NCBI GenBank assembly: GCA_028280445.1
Contig: JANQLU010000136.1
Location: 372,001-436,000, forward strand
Length of the DNA: 64,000 nucleotides
Source: Pirellulaceae bacterium
GTDB taxonomy: Bacteria; Planctomycetota; Planctomycetia; Pirellulales; Pirellulaceae
Reading direction: 5' to 3'
The notes under the pieces are model-generated. The model ran no database searches, was not told the origin of the DNA, and worked only from the letters and a program-made list of their open reading frames with translations. Below, piece after piece: positions 17,801-25,970 of this stretch. A program made the position numbers and the translations under genes. Every line of letters begins with the position of its first letter. Position 1 is the first letter of the stretch.

Positions 17801-18513
17801 TGGAACCGGTTGGATCGTTTCGCGAACAAATCAATTCGTTTCAGCGCTTGTTTTGGCTTGCACCGTTGATCGGGGTCGAAAAGCCAAACCAAGTAAAAAC
17901 TTTCGACGAACGTTTGCAATGGTTGGCGTGTTGGACTCCGTTGGGATTGATTCCCATCGCTTTGTTGCTGAATATTTTGATCATCTACTTTCAGTTCAAA
18001 AAACTGTCGCTGACTTTGATCGTATTTTCGGGAATCCCGGTAGCGTTTGGCGGCGGCATGATCGCATTGGGTCTGACACAACTGGACGTCATCAATGCGC
18101 TTGGAATCGCCGAAGTTAAACTCAACACAGCCGTCTGGGTTGGTTTCATCGCCCTGTTTGGAATTGCGATCGATGATGGTGTCGTGATCGCTACGTATCT
18201 CGACCAGTCATTACGGGATCGGACACTTCGTTCGGTGGCAGATATTCGCGCCGGTGTTGTCGAGGCGGGACTCAAGCGAATTCGGCCGTGTTTGATGACG
18301 ACGTTTACCACGGTAGTTGCGTTGGTCCCCGTTTTGATCTCAACCGGTCGCGGAGCCGATGTCGCCCGTGCGATGGCGATTCCAGTATTTGGTGGAATGG
18401 TTATTGAACTTGTAACACTGTTTGTCGTCCCCGTGATTTACTGCGGTTACCTGGAATTCAAATTCAACGGCCGATTGTTGCAAAACGAAGTGTCATCTGA
18501 AATTTCACCGTGA
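14857..18513 (+). CDS. cusA: CusA/CzcA-type heavy-metal efflux RND pump
   Basis: Inner-membrane proton-driven metal exporter, 1218 residues, longer than the usual ~1050. The N-terminus (RSVPIDAIPNVGENQVIV) and the TM4 proton-relay motif LAGIAIAIGTMVDMGIIISEN (Asp406) match the CusA subtype better than the CzcA one. A candidate Met ligand corresponds to the AAMIETYVML region after DPAP, as in CusA. The extra length comes from expanded loops with added hydrophobic segments around 505-640 and 1000-1040. The start is GTG at 14857, with GGAGG at 14843-14847 upstream. It overlaps the adaptor stop, and an ATG at 14860 is the alternative, so the two genes are translationally coupled. Cu(I)/Ag(I) specificity is inferred from motifs and the adaptor's metal-binding domain. 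Confidence 0.94.
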   Translation: MMKSLVGFCVGQRGVILLLTFVLFVVGIYAFRSVPIDAIPNVGENQVIVLTKWPGRSPKDIEDQITYPLSVNLQSVPGAKSVRGKSMLGFSFVQVTFDDDVDFYWARSRVSEKLLTIGSQLPAAPELAPDATALGQIFYYVLDAPPHFSLTELRSKQDFVVKYGLQSVEGVAEVASIGGYVRQYQIDVNPDKLRLHQLTLNQVVAAVRDSNIDVGAKTLESGGMEYLIRGIGFIGAGKTEAETVEQIQQTVVVTRESIPITIGQLADVQVGPAFRRGALDWNGTEAVGGVVVMRHGENPRQVVQRIKEKIQSLENELDGIKIRGIYDRSQLVDETVQTLTTALAQEIAITVVVIVLFLLHFRTSLVVATTLPIAVLIAFIAMKVFHVDANIMSLAGIAIAIGTMVDMGIIISENIFRGVAEWEKNGRPGGESGHLKAIVDMTSEVAPAVITAVSTTVISFLPVFFLTGRDARMFTPLAWTKTYSLLASLFVAVILVPPLARVFLKSPQKKSWNAPIAALVFGSIVAALGTFVWKIQIQNGFTAMVNSANRQWNRWFGGSASYEYDVPGSIPIAIISLIAGGIVYWMLRERMRPVEQNFIARLINFVYEPVLKFFLKFKKTFLVIPILIVFFGLGSWLGFHRILKPVDDLGKLLGADFNKIQEYVDFKHRLQGLKKDDWIALDEGSWFYMPSLYPAASFSQAMEILQTQDALIHQIPEVKHVLGKIGRVESALDPAPAAMIETYVMLQPRHMWRKGMTEKKIWEEINAVATLPGVTMADELQPIEGRVVMLQSGIKASMAIRIYGDTLPGLSKAANAVAEQLKKHPAVESRGVSPDIVLGKPYIEFTVDRQQAARYGMAVKDVNGIIQTALGGSDITTTIEGRERYPIQVRYPRWYRASIDRLERIPVVTNTGEIVPLSRLAKQKSNWGPSVINSEDARLVAHVSFSPAEGSDPIRTVDSVMASLLRSRQSGKLKFPEGNFEMEPVGSFREQINSFQRLFWLAPLIGVEKPNQVKTFDERLQWLACWTPLGLIPIALLLNILIIYFQFKKLSLTLIVFSGIPVAFGGGMIALGLTQLDVINALGIAEVKLNTAVWVGFIALFGIAIDDGVVIATYLDQSLRDRTLRSVADIRAGVVEAGLKRIRPCLMTTFTTVVALVPVLISTGRGADVARAMAIPVFGGMVIELVTLFVVPVIYCGYLEFKFNGRLLQNEVSSEISP

Positions 18514-18787
18514 TCTGGAACATCAAACAATCACAATTTGATAACCGCTCTCACAATGTGGTCAGAAATCCCAGATAAGTGTCGTTGATAATTTGTTTGA
18601 GTTGAAATCGTGATTGAACCTTAGGTAGTGTTAAATAAACTGATAGAAGTATTGTCCTTGTCTCCTTCCAAATAAAATTGCGCTCTATTTCCATCAGTTT
18701 AAGTGCGCACCGTTCCTTTCAATTCCAACTCAGACCTGAGTTTGTGAATTGCCAATCCCTTTCCCCTCCCATCAAAGGCCCTATCGA

Positions 18788-19477
18788 ATGAAAAGTATGA
18801 TTTTGAGTGTGTTTCCAGTTTTGATTTTCTGCATTCCCTTGAGCACAAGCTTGGCAGATCTGTATAGCGTCGATTTTGAATCAACCAATGGCGGACCAAC
18901 CAACGGCTTTGGTGCAGCACACAACGAGCCCAGTGTGTGGAATGTCATTAACTTTGCAGATGCGTTAGATACGGATGTTCCTTTGGTGAATTCTGCGGGT
19001 ACAAGTTCTGGAGTTCAGCTCAATCTGTTTTCCCAAGCCGGTGGCACGGTACGATTGACCAACCCCGGTTTCACTGGGGATGCAGCCAATCTGCTGACTG
19101 ATTCTTGGGCAACATCGGATATCCCCAATCTGGTCACCGTCAAAAATCTCGAAGCTGGAATCTATCGTGTAACGATCTATGGTTTGATCGGTGATAGCGC
19201 AGATTCGACGCTTCGAGCAGCCGGTAATGTCAATAATGACCACAGTTTTATTGTAGGCGGGTTTCAGTGGAATAATGATTTTGTTTCGGGAGAATCCCAT
19301 CAAGACGTTTTTGTCACGATCAACTCTGGTGAAGACATTTCGATCTTGATGGCAGCAGCCAACTTTGGCGGGTTTGGTGCGGTTTCTGGAATTCAAATCA
19401 AAGCGGTTCCTGAACCTTCGGCGTTTGGGATCGCTGCAATGTCCGGTTTATGCATTTTTTTCCGCAAGAGACATTAA
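18788..19477 (+). CDS. PEP-CTERM exosortase-sorted exported protein
   Basis: A 229-residue exported protein, started at the ATG at 18788 because that exposes the signal peptide (LSVFPVLIFCIPLSTSLA). The C-terminus has the complete PEP-CTERM sorting tail: VPEPSAFG, a hydrophobic helix, then the basic end FFRKRH. The middle is a beta-rich extracellular domain without catalytic signs. PEP-CTERM proteins are cleaved and anchored by an exosortase and usually end up on the surface or in extracellular polymer. No exosortase gene is in the window. It stands alone, followed by an inverted repeat. Confidence 0.85.
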   Translation: MKSMILSVFPVLIFCIPLSTSLADLYSVDFESTNGGPTNGFGAAHNEPSVWNVINFADALDTDVPLVNSAGTSSGVQLNLFSQAGGTVRLTNPGFTGDAANLLTDSWATSDIPNLVTVKNLEAGIYRVTIYGLIGDSADSTLRAAGNVNNDHSFIVGGFQWNNDFVSGESHQDVFVTINSGEDISILMAAANFGGFGAVSGIQIKAVPEPSAFGIAAMSGLCIFFRKRH

Positions 19478-19500
19478 CCGAACGATTCGAAGTTTTCGTT

Positions 19501-19613
19501 CGGGAGGGTGAGGCTCCTGCCGAGCCAAGAGCAAGATAATGTCGAGGGGTTCCAGCGGACAAGAGGTTCATCGGACAATGCGCAGGTGGCTCGGCAGGAG
19601 CCTCGCCCTCCCG
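19501..19613. repeat. Long inverted repeat, family A (GGGAGGGYGAGGCTCCTGCC arms)
   Basis: Arms of 25 nt at 19501-19525 and 19589-19613, complementary apart from one G:T pair, enclose a 63-nt unrelated spacer. The same arms recur at 38065-38089 and 38230-38254, so this is a dispersed MITE- or REP-like family. It separates the convergent PEP-CTERM and WD40 genes and may also end their transcripts. Confidence 0.85.
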
Positions 19614-19658
19614 ATTGCCCTCCCGAATTTGCGACGATCAATATGAAAAAAGATGCTT

Positions 19659-20588
19659 TTACTTCATCGGGACCGGTTTAACACCGGCGGCGGTTCCGAC
19701 GATGAAACGCCCGTTTTTTAAGTCTAGATCGATGCAAAAAATCCAATCGTCCGTAATCTGTTTTGATTTTGTAACCTTGGTGCTCGTGGGGTCGATCCAA
19801 CGCAATTCACCGTCACGGCAACCAGCAATAATGGCGCTACCGTCGGCGGTCCAGACGATACATGTTGGGATCGACTGGAGACGGGCAAAACGAACCATGC
19901 GTCCGATTTTGGGTTGCCAGAATCGAACTGTCCCGTCATCGCTACACGAAGCGACCATTTCGAGTGCGTTTTTTTCCTTGGTGGGTCGAATCGCCAAATC
20001 GTTGACCGTACGGGTGTGATTGTTGAGCACTCTCGATTTTTTTGAATGCACTCGAATGCTCTGATCGATGCTGGCCGTTAGCAACGTTTGGTCACGCATC
20101 AATTCAACCGCGAGAATGCCGCGAGAATGACCGGAAGCTGATTTTTTTATCTCCCGTTTCTTTAAATTGAGTTGGGCAATTTTACCAGTCATGCTACCCA
20201 ACCAAATCGACTGATCGTCAACCCAGCAGCCATCCGTGATGACATCGCCAAAGATCGTTTGTTGGTACACGGACTTGAAATCGGATGCCGACAATATTTC
20301 GATCGCACCTTCCTCGGCCGGAACGCCTCCCAAAATTGCAATCCGTTTCCCGTCAGGCGACAGTTTGATGGATGAGATTTTCTCAACCTTGGTTTCGATT
20401 TTTTTGCCTTTGCCGGATGAATCCAAACGCATCAATGTCAAACCTTGATCGGATGCGACCAACACCGACTGCTGGTTCGGCAGAATCGCAATTGCACTGA
20501 TTGTGGATTTTTTCTGCGAAAAAACTGGTCCAACTGCGAGCAACGCAGCGCAAAACAAAATCGGCCAGAACATTCGATTGTTTTTCAA
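19659..20588 (-). CDS. Secreted WD40 beta-propeller protein
   Basis: A 309-residue protein with a signal peptide (MFWPILFCAALLAVGPVFSQ) followed by WD40-type blades: SSIKLSPDGKRIAILGG, HSRGILAVELMRDQTLLTASIDQSIRV, HTRTVNDLAIRPTKEKNALEMVASCSDDGTVRFW, PTCIVWTADGSAIIAGCRDGELRWID. Seven blades would make a closed propeller; five to six are clear. Its ATG overlaps the stop of the DUF1501 gene (ATGA), so it is the last gene of that operon. In planctomycetes WD40 proteins often accompany DUF1501 and DUF1549 proteins. The partner is unknown. Confidence 0.85.
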   Translation of the reverse strand: MKNNRMFWPILFCAALLAVGPVFSQKKSTISAIAILPNQQSVLVASDQGLTLMRLDSSGKGKKIETKVEKISSIKLSPDGKRIAILGGVPAEEGAIEILSASDFKSVYQQTIFGDVITDGCWVDDQSIWLGSMTGKIAQLNLKKREIKKSASGHSRGILAVELMRDQTLLTASIDQSIRVHSKKSRVLNNHTRTVNDLAIRPTKEKNALEMVASCSDDGTVRFWQPKIGRMVRFARLQSIPTCIVWTADGSAIIAGCRDGELRWIDPTSTKVTKSKQITDDWIFCIDLDLKNGRFIVGTAAGVKPVPMK

Positions 20589-21928
20589 GCGATCAACTCT
20601 TTAACAATTTTGCTTTCATGGGGTGTAACTCGAACCGGTCGTCCATCAGGTGTCGTCAGTTCGAGTGCAGGGTCGATACCCAACAATTTGTAAATCGTGG
20701 CAACCAGATCGCTGGGAGTCACAGGACGATCTTTCGGCCTTTCTCCCAACGCATCACTGGCACCAACGATTTGTCCGCCTGCCACTCCACCACCGGCAAG
20801 GGCAACGCTGAAGACACGTGGCCAATGATCACGACCGCCCGCGGTGTTTAATTTCGGCGTACGACCAAACTCTCCCATGACGACAACCAGAGTGTTGTCA
20901 AACAATCCGCGTTCTTTGAGGTCATCGATCAACGCTGAAAAGGCCAGGTCGAGTGACGGAACGAGTCCCACTGGATTTTTTGCACCGGTATAGCCCTCTT
21001 TAAGTCGCGTTTTCAGATTCTCGTGGGTATCCCATCCGCCCACATTCACAGTAACAAACGGGACTCCGCGCTCGACCAATCGACGCGCCAACAGACAACA
21101 TTGGCCGACGGTTCGCAAACCGTATTTTTTCCGCAAACTGCTTTTTTCGCGCTCAATCGAGAAAGCTGCTTTTGCTTCTTTCGATGTGACCAGACGAAAC
21201 GCTTGATCGAATGCCGCATCTCCGTTACCCCCGTCGAGGTTGCTAAATTGGTCCAAAGCGTTGACAAATTCGCGCCGTCGTTTGACGCTGTCCAAAGTGA
21301 TTCCGCGATACAAATCGAGATCGCGAACTTTGAAATTCCCTTTGGACGGATCGGCACCAATTGAAAACGGTTTGTGTTTGGTCGCGAGAAATCCGTTTCC
21401 AGAAAATTTTCCGCCACCGACGCGGCTATGTGGAACGGCAATGTTGGCTGGCAGAGTCGATACGTGGTCGTAGACACTTGCACCAACCGAATGGAACGAG
21501 GGATATTCCAAAACGGGAGTCGGTTTGAATCCCGTCAACAAATAGTGTGTTCCGAAATTGTGTTCTCCCAAGGTCGATGTCATCGAACGCACGACTGCGA
21601 TATCTTTCATGCGTTTGGCAGTTTGCGGCAAACATTCACCGATGCGAACACCCGTCAATGCAGTTGGAATGGTTCGCAAAGGCCCGCGAACTTCGACGGG
21701 TGCATCCGGCTTCGGATCGAACGTTTCCAAATGGCTTGGTCCACCATCGAGCCAAATCAAGATACAGGATTTCGGTTTGGCGGCAGCAGTCCGTCGTAGC
21801 AGATTGGCGTGCGCGACGTTTTGCAAACGAAAAAAGCTGCCGAGACCAAGGCCAAATGCAGAAAGACCGCCGAGCCGTAAAACTTCGCGGCGAACAACTC
21901 CGTCACATCGTCGATTTACTTGATTCAT
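20585..21928 (-). CDS. DUF1501 family protein (Tat-exported, alkaline-phosphatase-like fold)
   Basis: A 447-residue DUF1501 protein, started at the ATG at 21928; a TTG at 21949 would add 7 residues. The N-terminus VRREVLRLGGLSAFGLGLGSFF is a twin-arginine-type signal. Family motifs follow: CILIWLDGGPSHLETFDPKP, PLRTIPTALTGVRIGECLPQ, VRSMTSTLGEHNFGTHYLLTG, GWDTHENL, LVVVMGEFGRTPKLN and GGRDHWP, covering the Asp and His residues expected to bind metal in this sulfatase/phosphatase-like fold. It lies between the DUF1549/1553 and WD40 genes, the standard planctomycete arrangement. Its biochemical role is not established; links to polysaccharide breakdown have been proposed for the family. Confidence 0.93.
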   Translation of the reverse strand: MNQVNRRCDGVVRREVLRLGGLSAFGLGLGSFFRLQNVAHANLLRRTAAAKPKSCILIWLDGGPSHLETFDPKPDAPVEVRGPLRTIPTALTGVRIGECLPQTAKRMKDIAVVRSMTSTLGEHNFGTHYLLTGFKPTPVLEYPSFHSVGASVYDHVSTLPANIAVPHSRVGGGKFSGNGFLATKHKPFSIGADPSKGNFKVRDLDLYRGITLDSVKRRREFVNALDQFSNLDGGNGDAAFDQAFRLVTSKEAKAAFSIEREKSSLRKKYGLRTVGQCCLLARRLVERGVPFVTVNVGGWDTHENLKTRLKEGYTGAKNPVGLVPSLDLAFSALIDDLKERGLFDNTLVVVMGEFGRTPKLNTAGGRDHWPRVFSVALAGGGVAGGQIVGASDALGERPKDRPVTPSDLVATIYKLLGIDPALELTTPDGRPVRVTPHESKIVKELIA

Positions 21929-21968
21929 TGATGGCACCAAATATCGCAAGGTCGATTTGAATTCATCG

Positions 21969-24155
21969 TCAGTGGTTTGTTAAAAATTCCCGACAGGTCA
22001 AAAGACTCCAGACAAAATCTGACAATAATTTTTGTCGAAATTGGGAATCCGTTTTACTTTTGGGATGATCCAATTTGCTGCGCCAAAACTTCAACTCGCG
22101 TTCCTTGGGCGCACGGCCAAGGCTGCGCAGATAAAACTCTTTGACAATTTGTGTTGTGGATCGATTCGCTTTGATGGCTTGTCGCAATCGATTTTGCCGA
22201 TGGGCAAGTTTTTGATTAATCAACTCACCATTGAGCAAATGCAGTTGTTTGGCCAACCCACCGGAATCGCTACCGTCGGACGATTCACACGAAGCGCCGG
22301 GTGAACAACGCCCCAGAATATCCAGTGAAACGGCGGGAGTGTTGGGGTCGAAAACCTGGACAGCGCGTACTCCTGCTGGCCAACTTTGATATTTTTGTGG
22401 GACGCCCGTAACGTCGTCGATCGCATCGGCAACCACTTCGGTCGGCAATGTACGCACAGACGCAACCGCGTAAAACATCTTTGCTGCAGGAAGCGTTTTG
22501 GCGTTCCCAGTTTTTCGCTGATAAGCGGCAGAGTTACAAATCAATTGCATCAAAAATCGCAAGTCAAAATCATGTTCGACAAACTCTTGCGTCAATCGTT
22601 CCAACAATTTCGGGTGAGTTGGCGGATTCGTCGCACGCAAATCATCGACTGGATCAATCAAGCCGCGTCCCATGAACGAAGCCCAAATCCGGTTGACCAT
22701 GGCTTTGGCAAAATAAGGGTTCTCGCGGTGAACGATCCATTGGGCTAACGCGTCTCGTCCTCCGCCAGACGGATCGACGTTCAATTTTGTTTGGCCGGGA
22801 ATCCGTTGTATCGCGGGTCTGCCGGTTACTGGATGGATGATTTTGGCATTGGGTTTATCAACGACGGCACGACCTTGGCTGGTTGTTGCCAGGATGGCTG
22901 CCAAGCCGTGATAGTCATCTTGTGTCCAACGATCCAGAGGATGGTCGTGACAATTGGCACAACGCAGGCGAACGCCCAGTAGTGACTCGGTTAAAAATTC
23001 CGATTGCAATTTGGGATTGGCCGTGGTTCGATAAAAATTGGCAGAACCGACTCGATGAGAATCACCACGGGCCGTCACCAATTGGTAGGCGATTTTGTCC
23101 CAACCTATTTTTTTCTCAAGTTGTTGCCGCAACCATTGGTAATAAATTTTGACGCCGGTTTTGTCTCCCGGCAGCGAACGGATTCGCAATTGGCGAGCCA
23201 GTCGATACGACCAGTAATCGACATATGCCTCCGAAGCCATCAACTGGTCGATGATCTCAGTTCGTTTGTTTTTCGAACGGTTGTTGCGGAATGCCTTGAT
23301 TTGCTCAAGCGTTGGCAAACGTCCTGTCAAATCCAATGACACCCGTCGCAAAAATTCATCGTCACCGGTCAGCTCGGTGGGATCCAATCGCAGCAACCGC
23401 AATTTTCGATAGACAAAACGATCGATGAAATTATGTTGCGGCGCCTTTGACAGATTCACGGGATCGCGGTCCAGCGGAACAATAAATTCGATGGGAACAA
23501 CATGACTGACAAACCGGGCAATCACCATCAGCCGTCCGCGTCGCAAAATTTTGGCTTGGCCAGTGACTTCGTTGATTTTGATCGCGGCACGATCGTTCGC
23601 TTCGAATCGAGTCCACCGCGTGACATTGACTCGACGTCCATCATGAAATGTTGCGTAAGCTGATAGTTGGACCGGTTTTGAAAGATCGTTGACGATCACC
23701 GACGCCTGGCCAACATCGAGTTTAACAATTCGTTGGTTGCCGCTACGTTTGGCTCCCTGTTCGATCCATTTCGCAATCAACTGACCTGCCGGATCATCCA
23801 GTTCAAAGATCTGTTGCCCGCCATGATCGAGCTCACCTCCTGGCTTGCGCAGAATCAAGCTTTTCTCTGCATCATTCAGGTTGATTCGTCGGCCTTTGTA
23901 TTGCCGCGCAATTGCCTCGTAATCGGCCGCCGGTTTACTGCCATACAGCGACAAACGAAACCCGCCTCGGCCAGCAGCAGAGCCATGACAAGCGCCTGAG
24001 TTACAACCCAGCTTGGTCAGCAGCGGAATCATTTGCGTGTCAAAATCAACAAGCTCTGTTTTTGAATCCACTTGCGCGTGAGTTGTAACACCCAACAGCA
24101 TCAAACCGACGATCATTGAGCAACAAATCGATTGTCGAATTGAATTTAAATTCAT
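21969..24155 (-). CDS. DUF1549/DUF1553 planctomycete cytochrome-like protein
   Basis: A 728-residue exported protein. The start at the ATG at 24155 exposes the signal peptide (CCSMIVGLMLLGVTTHAQ); a longer frame opens at 24245. An N-terminal haem-motif-like segment, LGCNSGACHGSAAGRGGF, is followed by a beta-rich Big-type domain, then DUF1549 (FIDRFVYRKLRLLRLDP, RVSLDLTGRLPTLEQI) and DUF1553 (RCANCHDHPLDRWTQDDYHG with a CxxCH motif, MVNRIWASFMGRGL, LLERLTQEFVEHDFDLRFLM). It ends 40 bases before the DUF1501 start. The family's activity is unknown; haem binding is inferred from the CxxCH motifs. Confidence 0.93.
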   Translation of the reverse strand: MNLNSIRQSICCSMIVGLMLLGVTTHAQVDSKTELVDFDTQMIPLLTKLGCNSGACHGSAAGRGGFRLSLYGSKPAADYEAIARQYKGRRINLNDAEKSLILRKPGGELDHGGQQIFELDDPAGQLIAKWIEQGAKRSGNQRIVKLDVGQASVIVNDLSKPVQLSAYATFHDGRRVNVTRWTRFEANDRAAIKINEVTGQAKILRRGRLMVIARFVSHVVPIEFIVPLDRDPVNLSKAPQHNFIDRFVYRKLRLLRLDPTELTGDDEFLRRVSLDLTGRLPTLEQIKAFRNNRSKNKRTEIIDQLMASEAYVDYWSYRLARQLRIRSLPGDKTGVKIYYQWLRQQLEKKIGWDKIAYQLVTARGDSHRVGSANFYRTTANPKLQSEFLTESLLGVRLRCANCHDHPLDRWTQDDYHGLAAILATTSQGRAVVDKPNAKIIHPVTGRPAIQRIPGQTKLNVDPSGGGRDALAQWIVHRENPYFAKAMVNRIWASFMGRGLIDPVDDLRATNPPTHPKLLERLTQEFVEHDFDLRFLMQLICNSAAYQRKTGNAKTLPAAKMFYAVASVRTLPTEVVADAIDDVTGVPQKYQSWPAGVRAVQVFDPNTPAVSLDILGRCSPGASCESSDGSDSGGLAKQLHLLNGELINQKLAHRQNRLRQAIKANRSTTQIVKEFYLRSLGRAPKERELKFWRSKLDHPKSKTDSQFRQKLLSDFVWSLLTCREFLTNH

Positions 24156-24245
24156 GGCGGATCCAACGGGAATTTGTGATCGCTCAGCTCGACAAACGAC
24201 TGATGACGTTTCGTTTATCGTTTTCCTGGCCGAACAATAAAACAA

Positions 24246-25430
24246 CTATTTGTCCTGTTTGTCTTTTTCTTTATCTTGCTTGTCTGTTTCCTGTTGATTG
24301 TTGTATTTCTTGGCCCATTTTTTGAGGACTTCCTGGCAACGAGCCGTGCCGTAATTTGTCAGGCGATCCGAGCCAGCAATTGTTTTGCTGATCCGCGCGA
24401 TTTCTGATTTCGCTTTTTGATTTTTCGCAACATACTCTTCGATCGACTTGGCAATTTTATCGACCTGTTCGTCGGAATTTGTTTTTTGAATCAATGAACG
24501 AAGCATTCCCGTGAGTTTCGCATCGGCGTTTCGTCGAGGCCGGTTTTTGGGCCCGTATTGGCGCGCCCATTTTTCAAGTTGCGCTTTGGAGCCTTTTGCG
24601 ATCGATTTCATGCGATCGCCTTGTAATTGGAATTGTGCAAACCGGCCCAACAGGTTTTGCCAATTTCGTTTGTCTTTGATCATCGCTTCGACAGCTTTGA
24701 CCGTCTCGTCGATTTTTTCCTGAGATACATCTTTCTCGTACAGTTGCCTGACCAATTTGCCTAGTTCTCGAGGGAGTCGAACCCCTCGAATGCCTCCACG
24801 ACGCGCCAGATATTTGTTCAGATCAGGTTCTTTTTTCGCACCGATCGCTGCTGCGATAGCTTTCAACATTTTGGGACCGTCCGCCTGAATGCTCGGTTGA
24901 ACAAGTGCAAAATTTGCAGTCGTTTTGCCTTTGTTTCCAACCAACACCGTTAGTGAAACGTTGCGGTTCAGTCCGTATGCTCCAGGACCTTCGGCACCGT
25001 CATGTGAAATGCCAATCGGTACTCCTCGCGGAAAATAATTTTTGATTCGACTCAACCAGGTTTGTGTTTCAGTTGGGTCCGCAGTCAAAAAACACACACC
25101 GCGGGTCAATTTTCCTTTTTGATCGTTGCAATAATTCAACAGAACATTGGTCAATGCAAACGCGGGTCTCGTCCGTTGGTGAACGAAAATAATGACCATT
25201 GGTTTGCCATCGGCGGATTTGACCAGATCGATCTCTTTCCCTTCGCTGTCCCCAAACGCACCTTTCATCGTAAATCCGGGAAGCTTCTCGCCAACTTGGG
25301 GGCCGGAGTAGACCTTTTCTTCTGTCTCTTCCTGTTTCTTCGAGTCGCTTTCCTGAGCTGCCAGCGTTGAGGACAACCCAACACCGATGACCAATACCAA
25401 AGACAATGACATCCAGAATTTGAGCGACAT
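24246..25430 (-). CDS. Secreted redoxin-like protein lacking the redox cysteines
   Basis: A 394-residue protein with a signal peptide (MSLSLVLVIGVGLSSTLAAQ). Residues ~45-200 resemble the AhpC/thioredoxin fold: VGEKLPGFTMKGAFGDSEGKEI, then GKPMVIIFVHQRTRPAFALTN where a peroxiredoxin would have its active-site Cys, and VPIGISHDGAEGPGAYGLNRNVSLTVLV. No CxxC or peroxidatic Cys is present at that spot, so it is probably not a thiol oxidoreductase. The C-terminal ~190 residues are Lys-rich and helical, end in an Asp/Lys repeat tail, and contain two similar ~70-residue stretches. It is the first gene of the DUF1549-DUF1501-WD40 group. Function unknown. Confidence 0.72.
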   Translation of the reverse strand: MSLKFWMSLSLVLVIGVGLSSTLAAQESDSKKQEETEEKVYSGPQVGEKLPGFTMKGAFGDSEGKEIDLVKSADGKPMVIIFVHQRTRPAFALTNVLLNYCNDQKGKLTRGVCFLTADPTETQTWLSRIKNYFPRGVPIGISHDGAEGPGAYGLNRNVSLTVLVGNKGKTTANFALVQPSIQADGPKMLKAIAAAIGAKKEPDLNKYLARRGGIRGVRLPRELGKLVRQLYEKDVSQEKIDETVKAVEAMIKDKRNWQNLLGRFAQFQLQGDRMKSIAKGSKAQLEKWARQYGPKNRPRRNADAKLTGMLRSLIQKTNSDEQVDKIAKSIEEYVAKNQKAKSEIARISKTIAGSDRLTNYGTARCQEVLKKWAKKYNNQQETDKQDKEKDKQDK

Positions 25431-25627
25431 GCGAATTTCCCCAGGCTTTATTTATCAACGACGAATTTGAATATTCCAGCAGGGCGATCGTGGAATGTTC
25501 TAGTGTAACAACATTAAACACTTTCGACGCGATTATAGGTCTCCCGAATATGTGGAAGGTGGGCAATTCACGAGTGTTTGTTGTTGCGATTTTGGTGTGA
25601 ATCGTGCCTGTTTTAGCGGAATCCGGA

Positions 25628-25685
25628 GTAGGGCCGGCTCCCACCGGCCAATCCGACCCAAACGGCCGGTGGGAACCGGCCCTAC
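25628..25685. repeat. Palindromic repeat, family C (GTAGGGCCGGYTCCYACCGGCC)
   Basis: Arms at 25628-25649 and 25664-25685 pair with near-perfect complementarity around a 14-nt spacer, AATCCGACCCAAAC. Other members: a decayed copy with one clean arm at 25947-25968, a single arm at 43692-43713, and a complete copy at 61731-61785. The spacer sequence also recurs in part, so the whole unit is a dispersed element. Confidence 0.85.
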
Positions 25686-25946
25686 GATTAATCCAGTTTC
25701 GTAGTCGGGTGCCACTGGCCCAAGCCAGTGCTGAGTACCATGGCACTCGCAACAACGTCATGAATCGAATTTAATCTCAGTTTGATGCCAAGGAAACCGC
25801 AATCACTGGCTGGGGTCAGTGCCACCCAATCGACCGCCTAAACTTAAGAAACCAACGACGCAACAACGACAAATCGCTCAAAAACCGGGAAGCTATTTCG
25901 TTACTAGCGTTGAGTAGTAGCACCCACCAGCCAATCCGACCAAAAC

Positions 25947-25968
25947 GGCCGGTGGGAACCGGCCCTAC
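25947..25968. repeat. Family-C repeat, half copy with decayed left arm
   Basis: The right arm GGCCGGTGGGAACCGGCCCT is intact. The left side (about 25917-25932, CACCCACCAGCC then the AATCCGACC spacer) is degraded. It ends immediately downstream of the Rad50 C-terminal gene on the minus strand and could serve as its terminator. Confidence 0.7.
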
Positions 25969-25970
25969 GA

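Larger units (their letters stand above)
25431..25970. other. Repeat-filled intergenic region
   Basis: About 540 bases with no gene. It holds one complete family-C palindrome (25628-25685), a further half copy (25947-25968), and a pair of CACTGGC / GCCAGTG short inverted segments (about 25712-25750, with a related piece at 25805-25830). The remainder includes the promoter region of the leftward redoxin-like gene. Confidence 0.6.

Noticed and set aside
19501..19613. Considered as a simple rho-independent terminator
   Set aside because: The 63-nt spacer, missing T run and identical arms at a second locus fit a dispersed inverted-repeat element better, although it may still affect transcription.
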